Positions 11,870 through 25,213 of a stretch of 64,000 nt of DNA are shown one piece after another. The stretch covers positions 16,320,687 through 16,384,686 of the forward strand of contig CM012954.1 in NCBI GenBank assembly GCA_000181795.3, written 5' to 3'. This DNA is from Trichinella spiralis (Eukaryota; Nematoda; Enoplea; Trichinellida; Trichinellidae). Position numbers and translations under genes: made by a program. Within the stretch, counting starts at the first letter, position 1. Each line of letters starts with the position of its first letter. A model generated the notes under the pieces. It was not told the DNA's origin and ran no database searches. It saw nothing but the letters and a program-made list of their open reading frames with translations.

Positions 11870-14000
11870 ACCGCATCAGCACGTTGAGCAAACAGCAATC
11901 TCTTTACAGCTATTTTTGCTCGACATATCCACGTTGGGGCCTCATATAGCAGACAAGCCCGCAACTATATCCATTAGGTTGCACACTTCTTACGAGTGCA
12001 CAATCCAACGAATCAACCACTAGTGGAATACGAAAGTATAGACGTTTCCACTACCGTTTGTGATGAAATAATTTTTGCATTTATAATTAATGCAAATAAT
12101 TATAATTATTTTCACTTGTTTTTAATGCATATAATATTATATATCTTTGAATATAGCATATTTAAAAGAGATATAATTATCAAAAAATGAATTTTACAAT
12201 CAAGAGCATAATTGAAATTCGCACGCCTAATTAAAATAAGACGATCACATTTAATTATTCATTTATGATATTTGCTGTTCTGTATTGTCTATACGAGATG
12301 TTATGAAAAAGGCGTTAGTTGAAAAAACTCACATCTTCCATTTGCACCTCATGGCATTACATTGCTGACAAGCCCTCAAAAGCGTGAGACTTCATTTTAA
12401 TTTTTTAGTCTTTATGAAAGTGAGCAATCCAGGAAATCAACCAACAACAGTAGAATACGAACAAGCGGATGTTTTCAGTGCCAATTAATATGAAATAATT
12501 CTTCTATTTATAATAACCCCCAGACATTATTATTATGATTATTATTATTGCCATTTATTTTTCATTTTGAATAATTTTTTTATTTATTTTGACAGTATTA
12601 TTATTTTTTATTTTTTATTTTTGACAGTTATTTCAAAATTCAAAAATGACATTGACGTTTAAAATAAAGTGAAAATATAAACTAACTGACAAATACACGC
12701 CATAACAAAACCATTGTCTTAGTCAAAACCGGCCTCCGCATGTCTTAAGTTTCAATTTGAATATTCAAAAATGACCTACAAAAATAGAACTCATCTAAAA
12801 AAGTTTATCACCTAAATATATAAGCACACTGCTTTCTTGTGCTGAAAACAGAATTACGAAGACAAAAATTGTAACTTACCAAAATTCTTTGATGATAAAA
12901 AATTAAAAAAATAATACAATAAAATGATAATGAAGGTAAACAAACTTATTGTATGAAAACTTTGTGTAAGAATATGCATAGCTTTTCTAATGGCGTTTGG
13001 TAAAACACATACTCCTTCATTCTGGCAATAGAATGCTGTAGAACAAGCGGCTGGACAACTTGTATGTCAAACCCATGACATACAGGAGTGCAGAATCCAG
13101 CAAGACAACCTTCAGTGGAATACGAACATGCGGACGTTTCCACTGCCGGTTAGTATGAAATAATTATTCTACTTATAACAACTCCTGCACATTATGACTA
13201 TTATTATTGTCATTTATTTTTTATTTTGTATCCATATTTTTGAATACAACACATTTTGAAGAGAAATGTTTATCAAAAAATCAATTTTATAATCGAAATG
13301 AAAAGAGAAAGTGGAAACTGATGATGATTTGAGCATTTCAAAGCTTCTAAAATGCTGCCAGCCAGTTTGAACAGCAGTTGTAACATCTGTAGAGGAAATG
13401 CCACACAACATATGCAAATTCAAAAACAGCAATGTAACAAAGTAGACGAGATATAGATAAAATAAGTGAAAACAGTGGATGATGAGTATTTTGGAATTTT
13501 CAACAAATCCGGACCGGAAATTATTTGGATTATTTCAATTTATGGACGATCCCTTTCACAGTACACTGAAGCAAAAAAACAATAAAGCTGAAAATCGTAA
13601 AGCGTCCGCTCTACTTCAGCATGAAAATTAAAATATATCATTGTATAATTCACATACGTAATTTTTTTTGCAATTTTCTGTATGAACTTTATCCGAAAAA
13701 TTGTAAAAGAGTAGAGTGGCCGTTGACCGTCTCATCACTGTTAATGCAGCTCCTTTATTTCAGTTGAAGAGCGCTCAACGGCGTATGGGTTCGCCGATAT
13801 TATCATCACCATCACGGGTGTTCGTATGACGAACTGGATACTGGATATACCCAAACCAACACATCAACCATCAGTGGAATACGAACATGCGGACGTCTCC
13901 ACTGCCGATTTAAATAAAACATTTCTTCTATTTATAATTAATAGTAGACAAATTATCGCTGCCATTTAATCTTTTTTTTAAACCTATTTGTTTAAAATTT
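11870..14000. repeat. four-copy array centred on a conserved hairpin
   Basis: Four copies of a unit of roughly 150-260 bases lie at about 11870-12130, 12330-12560, 12980-13240 and 13790-13990. Each has a core at 12021-12053, 12448-12480, 13113-13145 and 13872-13904. The core reads CAGTGGAA, a 17-base middle, then TTCCACTG, so it folds into an 8-bp stem extended by ACG/CGT across one mismatch. Copy 1 has TAGTGGAA...TTCCACTA, a compensated first pair. Copies 1, 3 and 4 keep most of the stem; copy 2 does not. A 3' flank resembling ATGAAATAATT.TTCTA.TTATAA follows each. No coding frame is shared. The unit could be a MITE-like element, a satellite or a small structured RNA. Confidence 0.6.
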
Positions 14001-16900
14001 TATATTTTTATTTAAATAAATGCCAATTTGATCTATTACAATTCCTTTCTTTCATATTTTAAATTATTATTATTATCATAAAAAGCACAGTTTTGTTTTT
14101 GATAAAACCGTTTTATGAAAAAAGTGCGAAATGAATAATACTATAGTGTCAAAATTTTTGAAAACAATTAATACACGCATTGCTGACTAATGTATTGTCT
14201 TAAATTAAAAAAATTATACAAGGAAAATTTGCACAAAACAAAAATATTTTTGTCTCCATATTAGATCATACTTCGACTATATTTTATTGAAATGCTATTT
14301 CATAGTTTCTTAGCTCAGTTTAACTCTTCTATTTGCCCTCATTACACCAAATGTCATGAATAATATTAATTTGAAACAATTGAATTTCACTTAATTTATG
14401 CACTTTTTGAATATCAAAAGAATAATTCATATTTAATAATATTTGTTTCAGAAATTTTAAGTGACTTTGATTTTCAAAAAAATTGATGAAATATAATACG
14501 GTTAATCTAGTTATACGTGAAATGAATAAAAGGTGCTCGCTACCAAAGAAACGAGTTTTAAGCAACGCTGATTTGCATAGTATGCGCTAAACGTTCTGAG
14601 ATACAACTCAACGCTGAATTAGATTTCCTATTGAATTATAAATTTTTATAGCACCTCAACTAAATATAAGATATAAAATATTCAACTTCTGCCAGAAGCT
14701 CATTTTTATAATTAAAGTATTTTACTTTTAATAGTAATTAGTTTGCAATATATTTATTTTCTTATAAAAAATTTTAATATCCTAACAAACTGCTGTTGAA
14801 CATAAACATGAAATTTCACACAAAACAGATTTAATGCATAATTTAGTTATGTTAGATAATCATAAATTGAATATCTATTGTTGGTGCAATTCAAAAATAA
14901 AATGCAGCTTACGGAAATAGTCAATTTTCATTTTCCACCATTTTGAGATAATCTTTTGTGCAGTTTTTATAAAGTGATTGACCAATTGGAATTAAAACAT
15001 TGATGCTTGTCCTGCTTTCCTTTGAATACGTCTTCAATTCTGCTGCCGTCGTAGACCATCAAATTTCAACTGAAGGTCACTAAGAAAACAGCAGAATTTA
15101 ATTCTTATGTAAATTTCCATTTTGTACCTTCATTCAGTAGCACTGGCCAACGATTAGAGAAAATCAGTTATTCAAGCAACCTTTATATCTAGGAAATCTC
15201 TTTCGTATCCGTATGGCGAAACTTCTATCAGCACAATACCGTCAACATAGTTGATCATCAAATTATTATAAATACAATTTGCTGACTTGTATCATGCAAG
15301 TTTGCTTCCCTGGAGAAAATTACGGCTCTTATCCAGCATGGCGCTTGAAGTTTATCGTGTATAAATTGAACACAAATCAACCGCCAATGGAAGATTGCTT
15401 ACTGCGGCCAATGAGCTTCTAGAAGCTTTGAGTTTGCAGCGTCATGGAATCTTTGGATTGGAATAAAACTGTACAAGAATAACAAATGCACCGGGAGTAA
15501 AATACGATTGCAATGGAAGTAATTGAACGTTTACGAAAACAGTAAAGACCGATATCATGAAATTCATGTAAATTTCGAAAAATGATATTCCAAGAAATTG
15601 ACTCATTTTTGCGATATACATTGAATAAAGAAGTTTGAGTTTGTTTTTAAATGTTTTCAAATAATATTGAACTAACAATCTTTGGAAACATAAAACTTTT
15701 TGTGCTGAACACAATTCAATGCACTTGTTGTTTACATCTCTACAATAAAGTGCTATGCTGTGTATAATCTGCTTCGATTTTCAATGTCGCAATTATTACA
15801 ATAATCGCCAAGGAAACCAAATCGACTAAAATTAATAATGTGATGTTCTAAAGATGTTTTTCCATTTCCTAGTTGAATCTTCTACTGTTGGCACATTGCC
15901 GATCATAATACACGGGAACTTTGTCCATACTAAAACATGAAGCTTGATTTTCAGTAATTGAAACGCTGTTGTGAATGTATTCATTCAGAATAGTCCCCTT
16001 TGTGCAGTATTTTGCAGTTTTGGGCATTCCATTTTTCCTTCATTTTCAGACCATTTCAATTAATTTGAAGAATGTTTCGCAACTGAATGGAATATGAATA
16101 ATACGTTGATTTATTAATTTTTCATCGATCTATCCATTTATAACGAATCTCCAACACTATTGCTGTTAAACAATCATTAATATCTGATCGCAATAACGTA
16201 TACATTGCACATCTTTGATTTTTTAAAAAAAAAGCAGTCATTTCGAACATTTTGTTGAAATGCACCGAAGCCAAATTGCTGCATTAATTCGCATCTCACT
16301 CATTCGTACAAGAAAGTTCGTGCACAGCTTAATTAAACCAAGGGCTAAAAAACACTTCAGGCTTGCGTAGTTATCGCTAGGCCAAATTTACGTAATGGGG
16401 ATGCACAGTTTAGCACAGATACCTTTTGTAATTAGTTCTGCTTGGTGTCATCCGCATCTCAATTCTTCACATCTGCAATACTTGGGAAACATCAGATCAA
16501 ATGCTCCAAAAGTATTCAATGTAAAAACATTCAAAGACAAAAATTCTTCTCAATCAGCATTTTTTATGTTGCTAAACAAAATTCTGAGCATTCGAGATTT
16601 ATTGATAGTGAAAACGTTCAATCATCAATGCAACCGCACGGTGTCACTCTGATGAGCTTGAAAAGTATCATTCGACCACGAAGCAACAATTTCAGCACTG
16701 GAACTTAAATCCGAAAAGTTTATTTAAACGTTGAGCAGCATGAATCAATCTAAATTGAACACTGCATAAAATGTTCGAAAAGAAATAAAAATAAACAAAA
16801 GCAAAACAGCAAAACCATTATTAAAATTTACGCAAAACTTGCGTAAAAGTAGAAATTAGTGCAATAAAATGAAGCAATTGCTTCTTTATAAAAAAAGGAT
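14000..16900. other. AT-rich non-coding stretch
   Basis: Nothing recognisable was found on either strand. The AATAAA seen on the minus strand near 16718-16724 could serve as the polyadenylation signal of the TAF13 gene, about 180 bases after its stop. Confidence 0.45.
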
Positions 16901-16901
16901 A

Positions 16902-17276
16902 TCAATATTTCGCTTCGTCGAACGCTTTTCGCGCTTTTCTTAATTCTTCATTCATTGTCAACAAATCTTTCACTCTGCTGTATTTTTTAGGGTCGCGGCG
17001 AATCAAATACCAGATATCCTCTAATGTAATACGGCCAGTCTTTCGCACTTCCATTGATTTCAGTGTAAAACTTTTGATAAACTCCATAACAATGTCTTCA
17101 AGCAAATCAACAGTTTCTGCAAAAGGTTGCTTACTGTCGCCAAAACCATACAGCATACAGCGCAGCTCTTTGGTCAGATAGCGCTTCTTGGGTTCACCAG
17201 TTTCAGTAGACGATCCTGCCTCGGGAACGCTGCTCTCCACGCTTGGCTCGCTATCGTTCACACTACTGTCTTTCAT
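16902..17276 (-). CDS. taf-13: TFIID subunit 13 (TAF13), complete, single exon
   Basis: TAF13 is a histone-fold subunit of TFIID, the general factor that recognises core promoters for RNA polymerase II in the nucleus; it pairs with TAF11. The 124-residue product has an acidic Ser/Glu-rich N-tail (about 1-30), then the family's hallmark block: ELRCMLYGFGD, PFAETVDLLEDIV.EFI, GR.TLEDIWYLIRRDPKK and VKDLLTMNEELRKARKAF near the end. This closely follows the human protein and is of normal length. The start is the only in-frame Met before the conserved block. An acceptor-like TTTTTAG lies 9 bases upstream of the ATG (leader from 17285), which suggests trans-splicing or a 5' UTR intron. The gene has no introns, unlike its neighbours. 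Confidence 0.95.
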   Translation of the reverse strand: MKDSSVNDSEPSVESSVPEAGSSTETGEPKKRYLTKELRCMLYGFGDSKQPFAETVDLLEDIVMEFIKSFTLKSMEVRKTGRITLEDIWYLIRRDPKKYSRVKDLLTMNEELRKARKAFDEAKY

Positions 17277-18221
17277 TTCAGATTTCTAAAAAGCAATACT
17301 TTCCAGTCCTCCTAATAAGTACGAGCATTTTTCTAAAAGTGCCTAAAGTTGCAACCAATTAAAACACATCAGTATTTTCCTTTAATCAACTGAAATATCC
17401 GCTATTTATACAACAATTTTTACACTAAAGATCAACAACAAAAAAGGATAAATATAAACGAAACAAATCGAAAATAAATTTATTTCACCAATTCATCGAA
17501 AAAACAAGAAAGTGTAACAACACAGCAACGCAAAATGAGGAAAGAACGAAGAAATTCAACGAGCACAATACAATATGATCTTCTGGAAAAAATTTTCATT
17601 AAATATATTATGAAATAATATAATTACAAATATACTTTTTTAATAAAATATATTATAAAACTGGCCAAAAATAAGAATAATTTAATTCAACTATAACACC
17701 ATCACCATATTACCTTTCTACCAGTGAATGCGGTAAGCAAGGATCAGTGCTATTTTTAAAACTAACAAATTTAACAAATAAAAAATTAAAACATTTAAAC
17801 GGTGCTTGCGCACACGATAAAATATGCACTGAACGCACAATGAATGTAAAAATAACACATTCTAAAACAACAATTTTATAGTTCTACTTTATTACAGTAT
17901 GAATAAAAATTCAAGTTAGTATATTGTGTTGAACAATTAATTAAAATAAATTTGACTGTGCGTAAAATAGTCAAAATGCATTATTTTAAGTTGAAAAATA
18001 TTTTTTTAATTTTCTTATATAACGTATGTGTAATAAATTTCAAAGAAAATATTCCACTTTCCTACTGTAGCTGAACTCGCTCACTGAAAAATTGTGTAAC
18101 TGTTTAATTTTTGCTAATGCATGTAAAATGATACGAATAAAAAAAATAATAATAAATTAATCAAGATAAAACTGCCACAATCTGTTCTAATGGAACTTAT
18201 TATAATTATTGTTGTTTTTCT
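17277..18221. other. spacer between TAF13 and the K2P channel gene
   Basis: Very AT-rich sequence with no coding signal. It must hold the 3' end of the K2P gene and the promoter of TAF13, both on the minus strand; no clear motif was picked out. Confidence 0.5.
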
Positions 18222-20037
18222 TCAATCGACAATGTTGTACACGTATTTTCGATTTGTTTTGGACTTCGGTTCGGCCGTTTGGCGAGGTGTCTGGCAAGAG
18301 ACGCTCTTGAATTTCGAATGAACAGTTTGAACAGCAATATTTCTAGTGGAAGCCTTTTTGACGTACGACTGGAGCAAGAGATCCCGTTTACTTTTGCCCA
18401 TCACTTTGAACAGAATACGACTCTGCAGTGGTTTCCCATCGCAGAGGTAGCGGAGTTCGTCCAGCATGTCGTCCCTTTCGCAAAAGGACAATTTGCTTGT
18501 TTCAGGATCTACTTGCCGCTTTCTGTACTCGTGTTCAATGTCGTTCATCAGCAATTGGAAAAGCAGATCAATTTTTTGCTGCACCACGCTGACGGTCATC
18601 GACACCAACGCAAGACCGAGCAGTACAAGAATTGAACACATCAACGTATAGCTTGGATACTTTGGCACAACATCGCCTTGAAATCAACAATTTCAACTAA
18701 GCCAACTGACAGTATGATTAATTAGCACCACTCACCAAGTCCTATTGTTGTGAAGCTGATGAAGAAAAAATAAAAGCTCGTGAAATAGTCCCACTCGTCT
18801 TCCCAGAGAAGAAACAACGCCGCTGATGTGCAAAGCCAGATAATTTGCAACAGAAGCGCAACACTGAGCGGAACTTCCGCCAGACAGTGGTCGGAACGGT
18901 GCAACACGGGCCTGTTGAATGCTAGCTTGAGCCAACGTAAAATGCAATGCAGCATTTTCAGAAGCATCGTTCCCAACTCTTCGAGAATGTAAAACAATAA
19001 CGGAATGCCAAACAGACAGTAAATCATGGTGAATATTTTGCCCCCTGTTGTACGAGGCACAATGTCGCCATATCCTAAACAATTTAGTTTGTTGAATAGA
19101 ATTCGTTTTGTTTTTATTAAATATATCACATGCAAATGAGTGCGCCTTAGTTCAAAGTAATTGTACAACTTTTCATCTCAAGTGCAAAAGTAGATTCGAT
19201 ATTCATTTATTTATTTATTCCGTATCATTCTAGTTTATTAAAAGATAAATTTGAAAACTTTTTATTGAGCACTTTAAACAACTTTAATTTTCGAAACAAC
19301 CCAGTGAAAAAAAAGTTAAGCACAAAGGGTTGCAGATAATTTGATTTGCATTGTTTAGTCGAATAAATGAGCAAAAGCATTAATCGAATTATCACAAATC
19401 ATGAATATTGTAAATTAAATTAGAAAATCAAAAAAGAAGGAGAAGAAGACTCACCAATAGTTGTATAGACGGTAACGGCGTAGTAGACCGAGGTCCAAAA
19501 GTTGAGCTCCAATTTCGGCGGTTTTGGCAGTTGAAATTCTGGACACGGTGCCGCTGCTTCCGGCACAAGCGCTTTGCTGTTGTACCAAATCCAAGTATCT
19601 CGGACTTGCTGCCAACGTTCGGTGTCGTTGACATCCTTGCCCAGAATACGCCACAGTTGCAAAGTCGCTTCTTTCTGATAATCGGCAGCCGTGTGAACGC
19701 GTGCTCGCAAAATATACGGTCTCGTAGAACGATTGACCAACTTCGGAATGGTTGGGCCGCCTTCGAGAATGTGAAACAAACATCCGCCCAACAGCGAATA
19801 GCCGACCAGAATTAAAAATGGAATCAGGTGCCATTTCACCGACCACACCAGCAGTGCGTCGATCAGACGAATGGCACGAGTGAAAATACATTTACGCAGT
19901 TGGACAGCCGCAGTGGAACAGTGCCCGAAATTTGGAAGCACCCACCGTCCGCATGCAAATCTGACACGTTCGGATCTGGATGTGAGCCAGCGAGAAAAAG
20001 CCGACGAGTGTTCTTCAAATATGCTTTTCGTTTCCAT
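18222..20037 (-). CDS. two-pore-domain potassium channel, TWiK type
   Basis: K2P channels carry background K+ current across the plasma membrane. Exons: 20037-19455, 19074-18736, 18676-18222, giving 458 residues in one frame (phase 1 at both junctions). The first junction falls inside pore 1 so that TTIG joins GYGD, and the second inside pore 2, TTIGLG joining DV. Order: cytosolic N-terminus; TM1 (WHLIPFLILVGYSLLGG..FHILEG); a long extracellular cap; pore helix 1 (FWTSVYYAVTVY) with filter TTIGYGD; TM2 (IFTMIYCLFGIPLLFYIL); TM3 (LSVALLLQIIWLCTSAALFL); pore 2 (FTSFYFFFISF) with filter TTIGLGD; TM4 (LMCSILVLLGLALVSMTVSVV); and a ~120-residue cytosolic tail. The start is the first in-frame Met at 20037; an extra upstream exon cannot be excluded. 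It fits the nematode TWK group, but the exact member is not identifiable by eye. Confidence 0.93.
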
Positions 20038-21519
20038 AATTTCATCGTTTGTATTTTTCACCCCTTTCTGTTCCTCTGCTCAACAACTCAGTAAGCATAA
20101 GTTGTGAACAACAATAAATTTCGCTTTCTCTAAGATTGAAGTAGTAGAAAACAATCAAAACATCAAAGAATATTTCAAAAATTCATCATAAAGTGTAATA
20201 ATTACTAACGTTCGTTGATTTTTCATTTCACACCTAAACAGCATATTTCGCCGGGGCGTGAACTCGGCTAAAAGTTAGTGTCGAATGAACAACAACCAAA
20301 TTGAAATATTCAAAGTGTAGCAATAGAAAATTTGTTAATTAACATTCTCCACAATTTCTCAACATCAAACGTATGTGCGCACACACACACACACCTCGCA
20401 CTCTCTCGTTCGTCGAATCTATACAACTTTATGTGTGCTTTACCCATTTAACAACTATAATAATAATAAATAATAATGTTATTATTTATTATCATCATTA
20501 CAGATAGGGCATACTTTTGCCATTTTTCACATTACGTTAATCAGCGAATGAAAGAAAAAGAAATTGAAAAACAAAAAGTAAAACTTCAATGTAAAGTGAT
20601 AGGAAGAAATATTTCAAAATGAAATATTATTTCAAAATCAAAATAAACATCCGACCAATCGAAGCTGTTCTCAAAATTTAAAAAATGTTCAATCAGAAAC
20701 CCGCCGAACTATTGAAAAAAAAAAGAAAAATTGTGAAAAAACAGTGAAATTTCAAATCAGTGCTATAAAATCAGTTATAAATCAATCTGACAGCAAATCA
20801 AAACATGAGAAAACAAAATTTATCAAAATTTCCAATATGGAAAATGTGATCATTTTTTGTCAACAGCAAGGGCAAAGATTGTTGATTTCAATTCGTATCC
20901 ATCGCATCAAAAAACTGCATAGCACCAACGTTGTTGGAAACGAAGAAGTGAAAATTACATTGCTGAACGATTAATTTGAAAAATGAATTAATTTGGCCTT
21001 TTTGAATACCGACCGGTGACATCAGTTAGCACTGAAAGTGAAAAATAAAAATTTCTTTTCAACAACTGTTTGTTCACATTAGATTATTTATTTACAATTC
21101 ATAGATGCAATAATTTGCATGTATGCAGACAAAAAACACTGTGGAAAATGATAATTTCACTTCTGATAAAGTGGACAATTTTCACACGCTTCACAATTGT
21201 GCAAAGCGTATTTTCCATTATCAAGTCAATTAGTTTTAATCAATCAATCATTCAATTAATTAAACCCCTTTACATGTATAGCAACATCTGGGAAAGTATT
21301 GGTTGAATTGATTCATCCAATTTTCATCATCATCATCATCATCATTATCAGCAGCAAACACACACAAACCCAAGCCGTATTTTGACTAAATAAACAACAC
21401 ATTAATTATAAAATTCACGCCCGTCAAAATGATGCATGCAACTTTACTTCTTTTATAACACACGAAAGAGACATCGCCGGCCGCGGCATTCATTTTTGAT
21501 CACTTGATGCCGCCAAATT
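20038..21519. other. spacer upstream of the K2P gene
   Basis: About 1.5 kb between the K2P start and the EXOC5 stop, both on the minus strand. It holds a short CA run (about 20380-20394) and an ATC run (about 21325-21345), and should contain the K2P promoter. No gene is seen. A minus-strand AATAAA near 21087-21092 could be the EXOC5 polyadenylation signal. Confidence 0.5.
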
Positions 21520-24500
21520 TTACGTTTGAAACAAATTGAGCAATCGGGATGCTTTGCAATCGGCACGAAGTTGAACAAAATTCATCAAAATCGACTTGTC
21601 AAAATTTTCCTCCAACACAAAAAAAAATATATAATTCAGTCGGCTTGAATAAAATGCTAATTAAAAAGCACAAAAATTAGAATAAAGAAAGAAGCTTACG
21701 AGTGTGTTGGACGAGCAGGCGGAGAGCAAATGGTCGGACGAGACGATCAAAAGATTGCACAAGGCGTGAAGCGTGACGAAAAGCTTCTTCGCTATTGGAA
21801 TGTTCAATTCGGATACTACCTTGCGATATTCGCTAACATCGCACAGCAACAGCATCGCTCCTGGAACAGTAGAAAATTATAGATAAATTCAAAAAACAAC
21901 TGGAAAATTAATTCACCTTGAGAATTGTATTGAAATTGATATATATGATCGACAATAACTCGATGAAAACGAACAACCAATTCGGTCAGGGTATTTTCAA
22001 GATTTGAACCATCCAAGCTTTCGTTCATAATTGCTATTTGCTGAGAAAGATATTTGCAAGCCATACTGCAAGCCTGTGTGTGGATCACAAAACGACAAAA
22101 ATAAACCGATCAATTAAAATTGGATACCAAACACATACGTTGGAACAAAGGGGAATTTCTCCACCATTGTTGTCATCTTCTTCTGGCTTAAATTCTTGCT
22201 TTTTTTGTTCCGTAGTTAAAATAAATCGCACGTGACCAACTATGGTGGTTAACATTCTTCAAAATTTAAAATAAAATACAGTATAATTGAATATATGAGC
22301 AAAAAAAATAACACAACTTGTCAACTCCTTTGTCTAATTTTGCTTCAATCGTCTCCAAAAGACTTTTTGCATGCTCAAGGCAAGATGTACTCTGCGACGA
22401 ATTTCTGAAAGTTAAGCTTTTAAGCACTAAAACAACAACAATAACAACAAATATACTAAAATTATAATTACTTCAACAATGCACTGACACTGTCGTCGAT
22501 TTGCTTTTCTAAAAGATGAGAAATTGCTGCCGTCTGTCGTAGAATATTTAAAAAATCTTTTACACCCTGATTTTCATTTGACTGTATTGCTAAAATTGAT
22601 GACTTAATTTGAAAGAAAAACAAACAAAAATTTCCTTCCTTTTACCATTAACAGCTAAATCAACAGCATATTCTAAATGTTCACGGCACAAATATTGCAT
22701 GAGGATATCCAAAATTTGACGAACATTTTCACTCAAATCATTCGCTGATGACAGCTAAAAATGGAATCACATGAAAAAATCAAACCAAGCTAAAGGGAAA
22801 AAAACATCTCATAAAATCATAAGTTCAGCATTTATGACTAACCACACCACAACGATGAAAAGCTAATTTTGTTTCTTGTAAAATATTTATCGCCACTTCT
22901 TCAGACAACAGTGAATAATTTGTACGAGTGTCTTGCATCAGACGCGCTTGCAAATCGCGCTTCAAATCTTGAATTCTAAAAATTTAACAAACAAATTACA
23001 CTGAGAACAATAAACCACAACAATATTTTTTTAATTTTTTCAATTTTATACCCTGAAAAGCCAGATTTTTTTACATGGCCATTCTTTTCGTAAAACTTCT
23101 GCAAGATGGACTTGCATTGATCATGCAAATAGTTTGTTTCAATTCTGAAAATTTATCCTCTGCTAACAGACGAAAACAAAATAAAGAACTCAATTTATAC
23201 TTGATGTAATCGGGAAGATATTTGGAAAAAACAGTGTTCACTAGCATCAATATGAAATCTTTTTCTGGACAACATACCAACTCTGAAGTCATTTTATCCA
23301 CTAGCTTGTTGTTTCTAAATAATAACAATAGTAATAATAACGATCAAATAATAAATAAATACATCTTTCACTTACTTTTGAAACAAATCATACAAACTGC
23401 TCAAATATAGTTCAGGATCTGAAGCATTTGAAAGCTTGGATCGAACGTATCCCTAAAGCAACAGATGATTTAATTGCGAAATATTACCAAACATTCTGTA
23501 ATTGAAAAAATGATAATTATCATATAAAATTTAAAAAAAGTATATATTAATTAAAGTGAAGAGTCAAAACACAATTTTATCGAATGCCTCAATAACAATG
23601 CTATTGGCTTTTATGAAATAAACGCAAAATGCATGCAGACAGAATTATGATTCAAAAATATCATTTAAAATATTCAATTACAAAAAAACCGTTCATACCT
23701 GCAACTTTCCATGATAAATATTCAATACTAGCTTAGACATGACTTGTTGCGGATTTGGAAAAACATCGTTGATCACTGGATCATGCTTTTGCAACATGTT
23801 CCAAATATCAGTGAATATATCGCCTCCACGAAAAGATTGCTGCAATTTACAATAAATTTACAATTATTTTTTGCCTTATTTTCAGTCGTATAAATATAAC
23901 TGTATAACTACTACATTATCTGAACTTAAACTAACTATTAAATTAACATTAAACTATTAAATGTAAGGAGATAATATTTATATTAATGCGAAATACTAAA
24001 CATAAAAAAACATGAAAAGTAACGTTTACCCATTGGCACTGTTCAACATAGGCGTCAATAGCTTGCGAGTAACCCTGAAATAAATATATATATAAAACAG
24101 TTTATTAATAGTTTTCCAAAATATAATGTTTTATTACATTAAATTGAGATAACACATTCGCAATTTGCTTCATTTTCAGTTTAGCATTCGCATGATGATG
24201 ACGAACAAATTCTTCGATGAGCATTTTCTCCAATTCATCATATTTGTATGCAATTCTAGTTTGCACAGCTTCATACCTGCATAAAATACGCTATCTGTGA
24301 GAAAAAAATAACCAAATAAAACAAGTTAACTTTTCTTTCGGTAGTTCCATAGCTATAATATGCAACTTGTAAATCACTTCACCAGCTTCAACGAGCTTTA
24401 TAGAAAAAAAGTTGAAAATAAAATGAAATAAAAACCAAATGGAACAGTTACTTTATCCGGATCTGTGAATGTTTCAGACTCTAAAGGCTGATCAGATAAA

Positions 24501-25213
24501 AATTCGTTGAAGTGAACCATCAACTGATAAGCTTCAAATGCGCGGGCTCTTGGAGCAGTAACGCTCTGCAACTGATCGCCAAGATGAACAACTCGAGCTG
24601 CTACAGAATTCACTCTTTCGTTTAACGTTTTCAACTTGCCATCCGCAATCTGAAATATTTTTTTAAAAAATAGAGACTTTATTAGTAATATACTAGATAT
24701 TCATCATGTATAAGAGAAATGGACCAGAAATGCGTATGTTTGTTACATTACATTCAAAGAAACTATATTCAAAATTTTCATTTAAAATGCCAATTCAATT
24801 TGATAAATATTCTTTATACAGTATGAAATAAATAAAAATGTAAATATACAAAAAACAAAAAAAAAATAAAGTTAATATTACTTCGTTTTCTGATACTAAT
24901 TTCTCTAACGCTGCGCAGAATGTTTCTTCTTCCTCTCGACATTGATTTTCCAAATTTCGAATCTTTCCTTGACACTGATCAAACAGTATTTGCAAATTAC
25001 TAATTTCTTCTTCAAGTGCTGCATTCAAAAACACGGCATCTATCTTATCGCCGCTACCTGGTCCAGTCAATCGCCAGGCCAAACGTTCCACATACTCTTC
25101 TGCGTTGAACGCATCCTTTAATATTAAAAAAATTCAAATTTAAAAATAGCAAACTAACAATCTTGCCTAAAACCGCTTACCGATTCTAAATCTTCTGCAT
25201 AAGTTCTTAACAT
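21520..25213 (-). CDS. sec-10: exocyst complex component 5 (SEC10), complete, 18 exons
   Basis: EXOC5/Sec10 is one of the eight exocyst subunits that tether secretory vesicles to the plasma membrane. Exons: 25213-25181, 25115-24882, 24649-24452, 24395-24331, 24276-24138, 24074-24030, 23839-23699, 23452-23376, 23314-23201, 23144-23052, 22975-22843, 22754-22646, 22589-22472, 22404-22318, 22256-22139, 22073-21917, 21860-21700, 21609-21520. All phases agree and give 703 residues (human about 708). Landmarks: FNAEEYVERLAWR near residue 15; a coiled coil; HLGDQLQSVTAPRARAFEA; a middle all-helical region; EFKPEEDDNN; ELVVRFHRVIVDHI; LLCDVSEYRK; LFVTLHALCNLL; and C-terminal NFVQLRADCKASRLL. Exon 1 is only 33 bases. 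An acceptor-like CTTAG lies 12 bases before the ATG. The donor of exon 14 (GTTGTG) is weak. The gene is divergent to nidogen. Confidence 0.95.

Noticed and set aside
12946-13143. 65-codon minus-strand frame with several Cys in the hairpin array
   Set aside because: Not kept in the other array copies, so not a shared gene.
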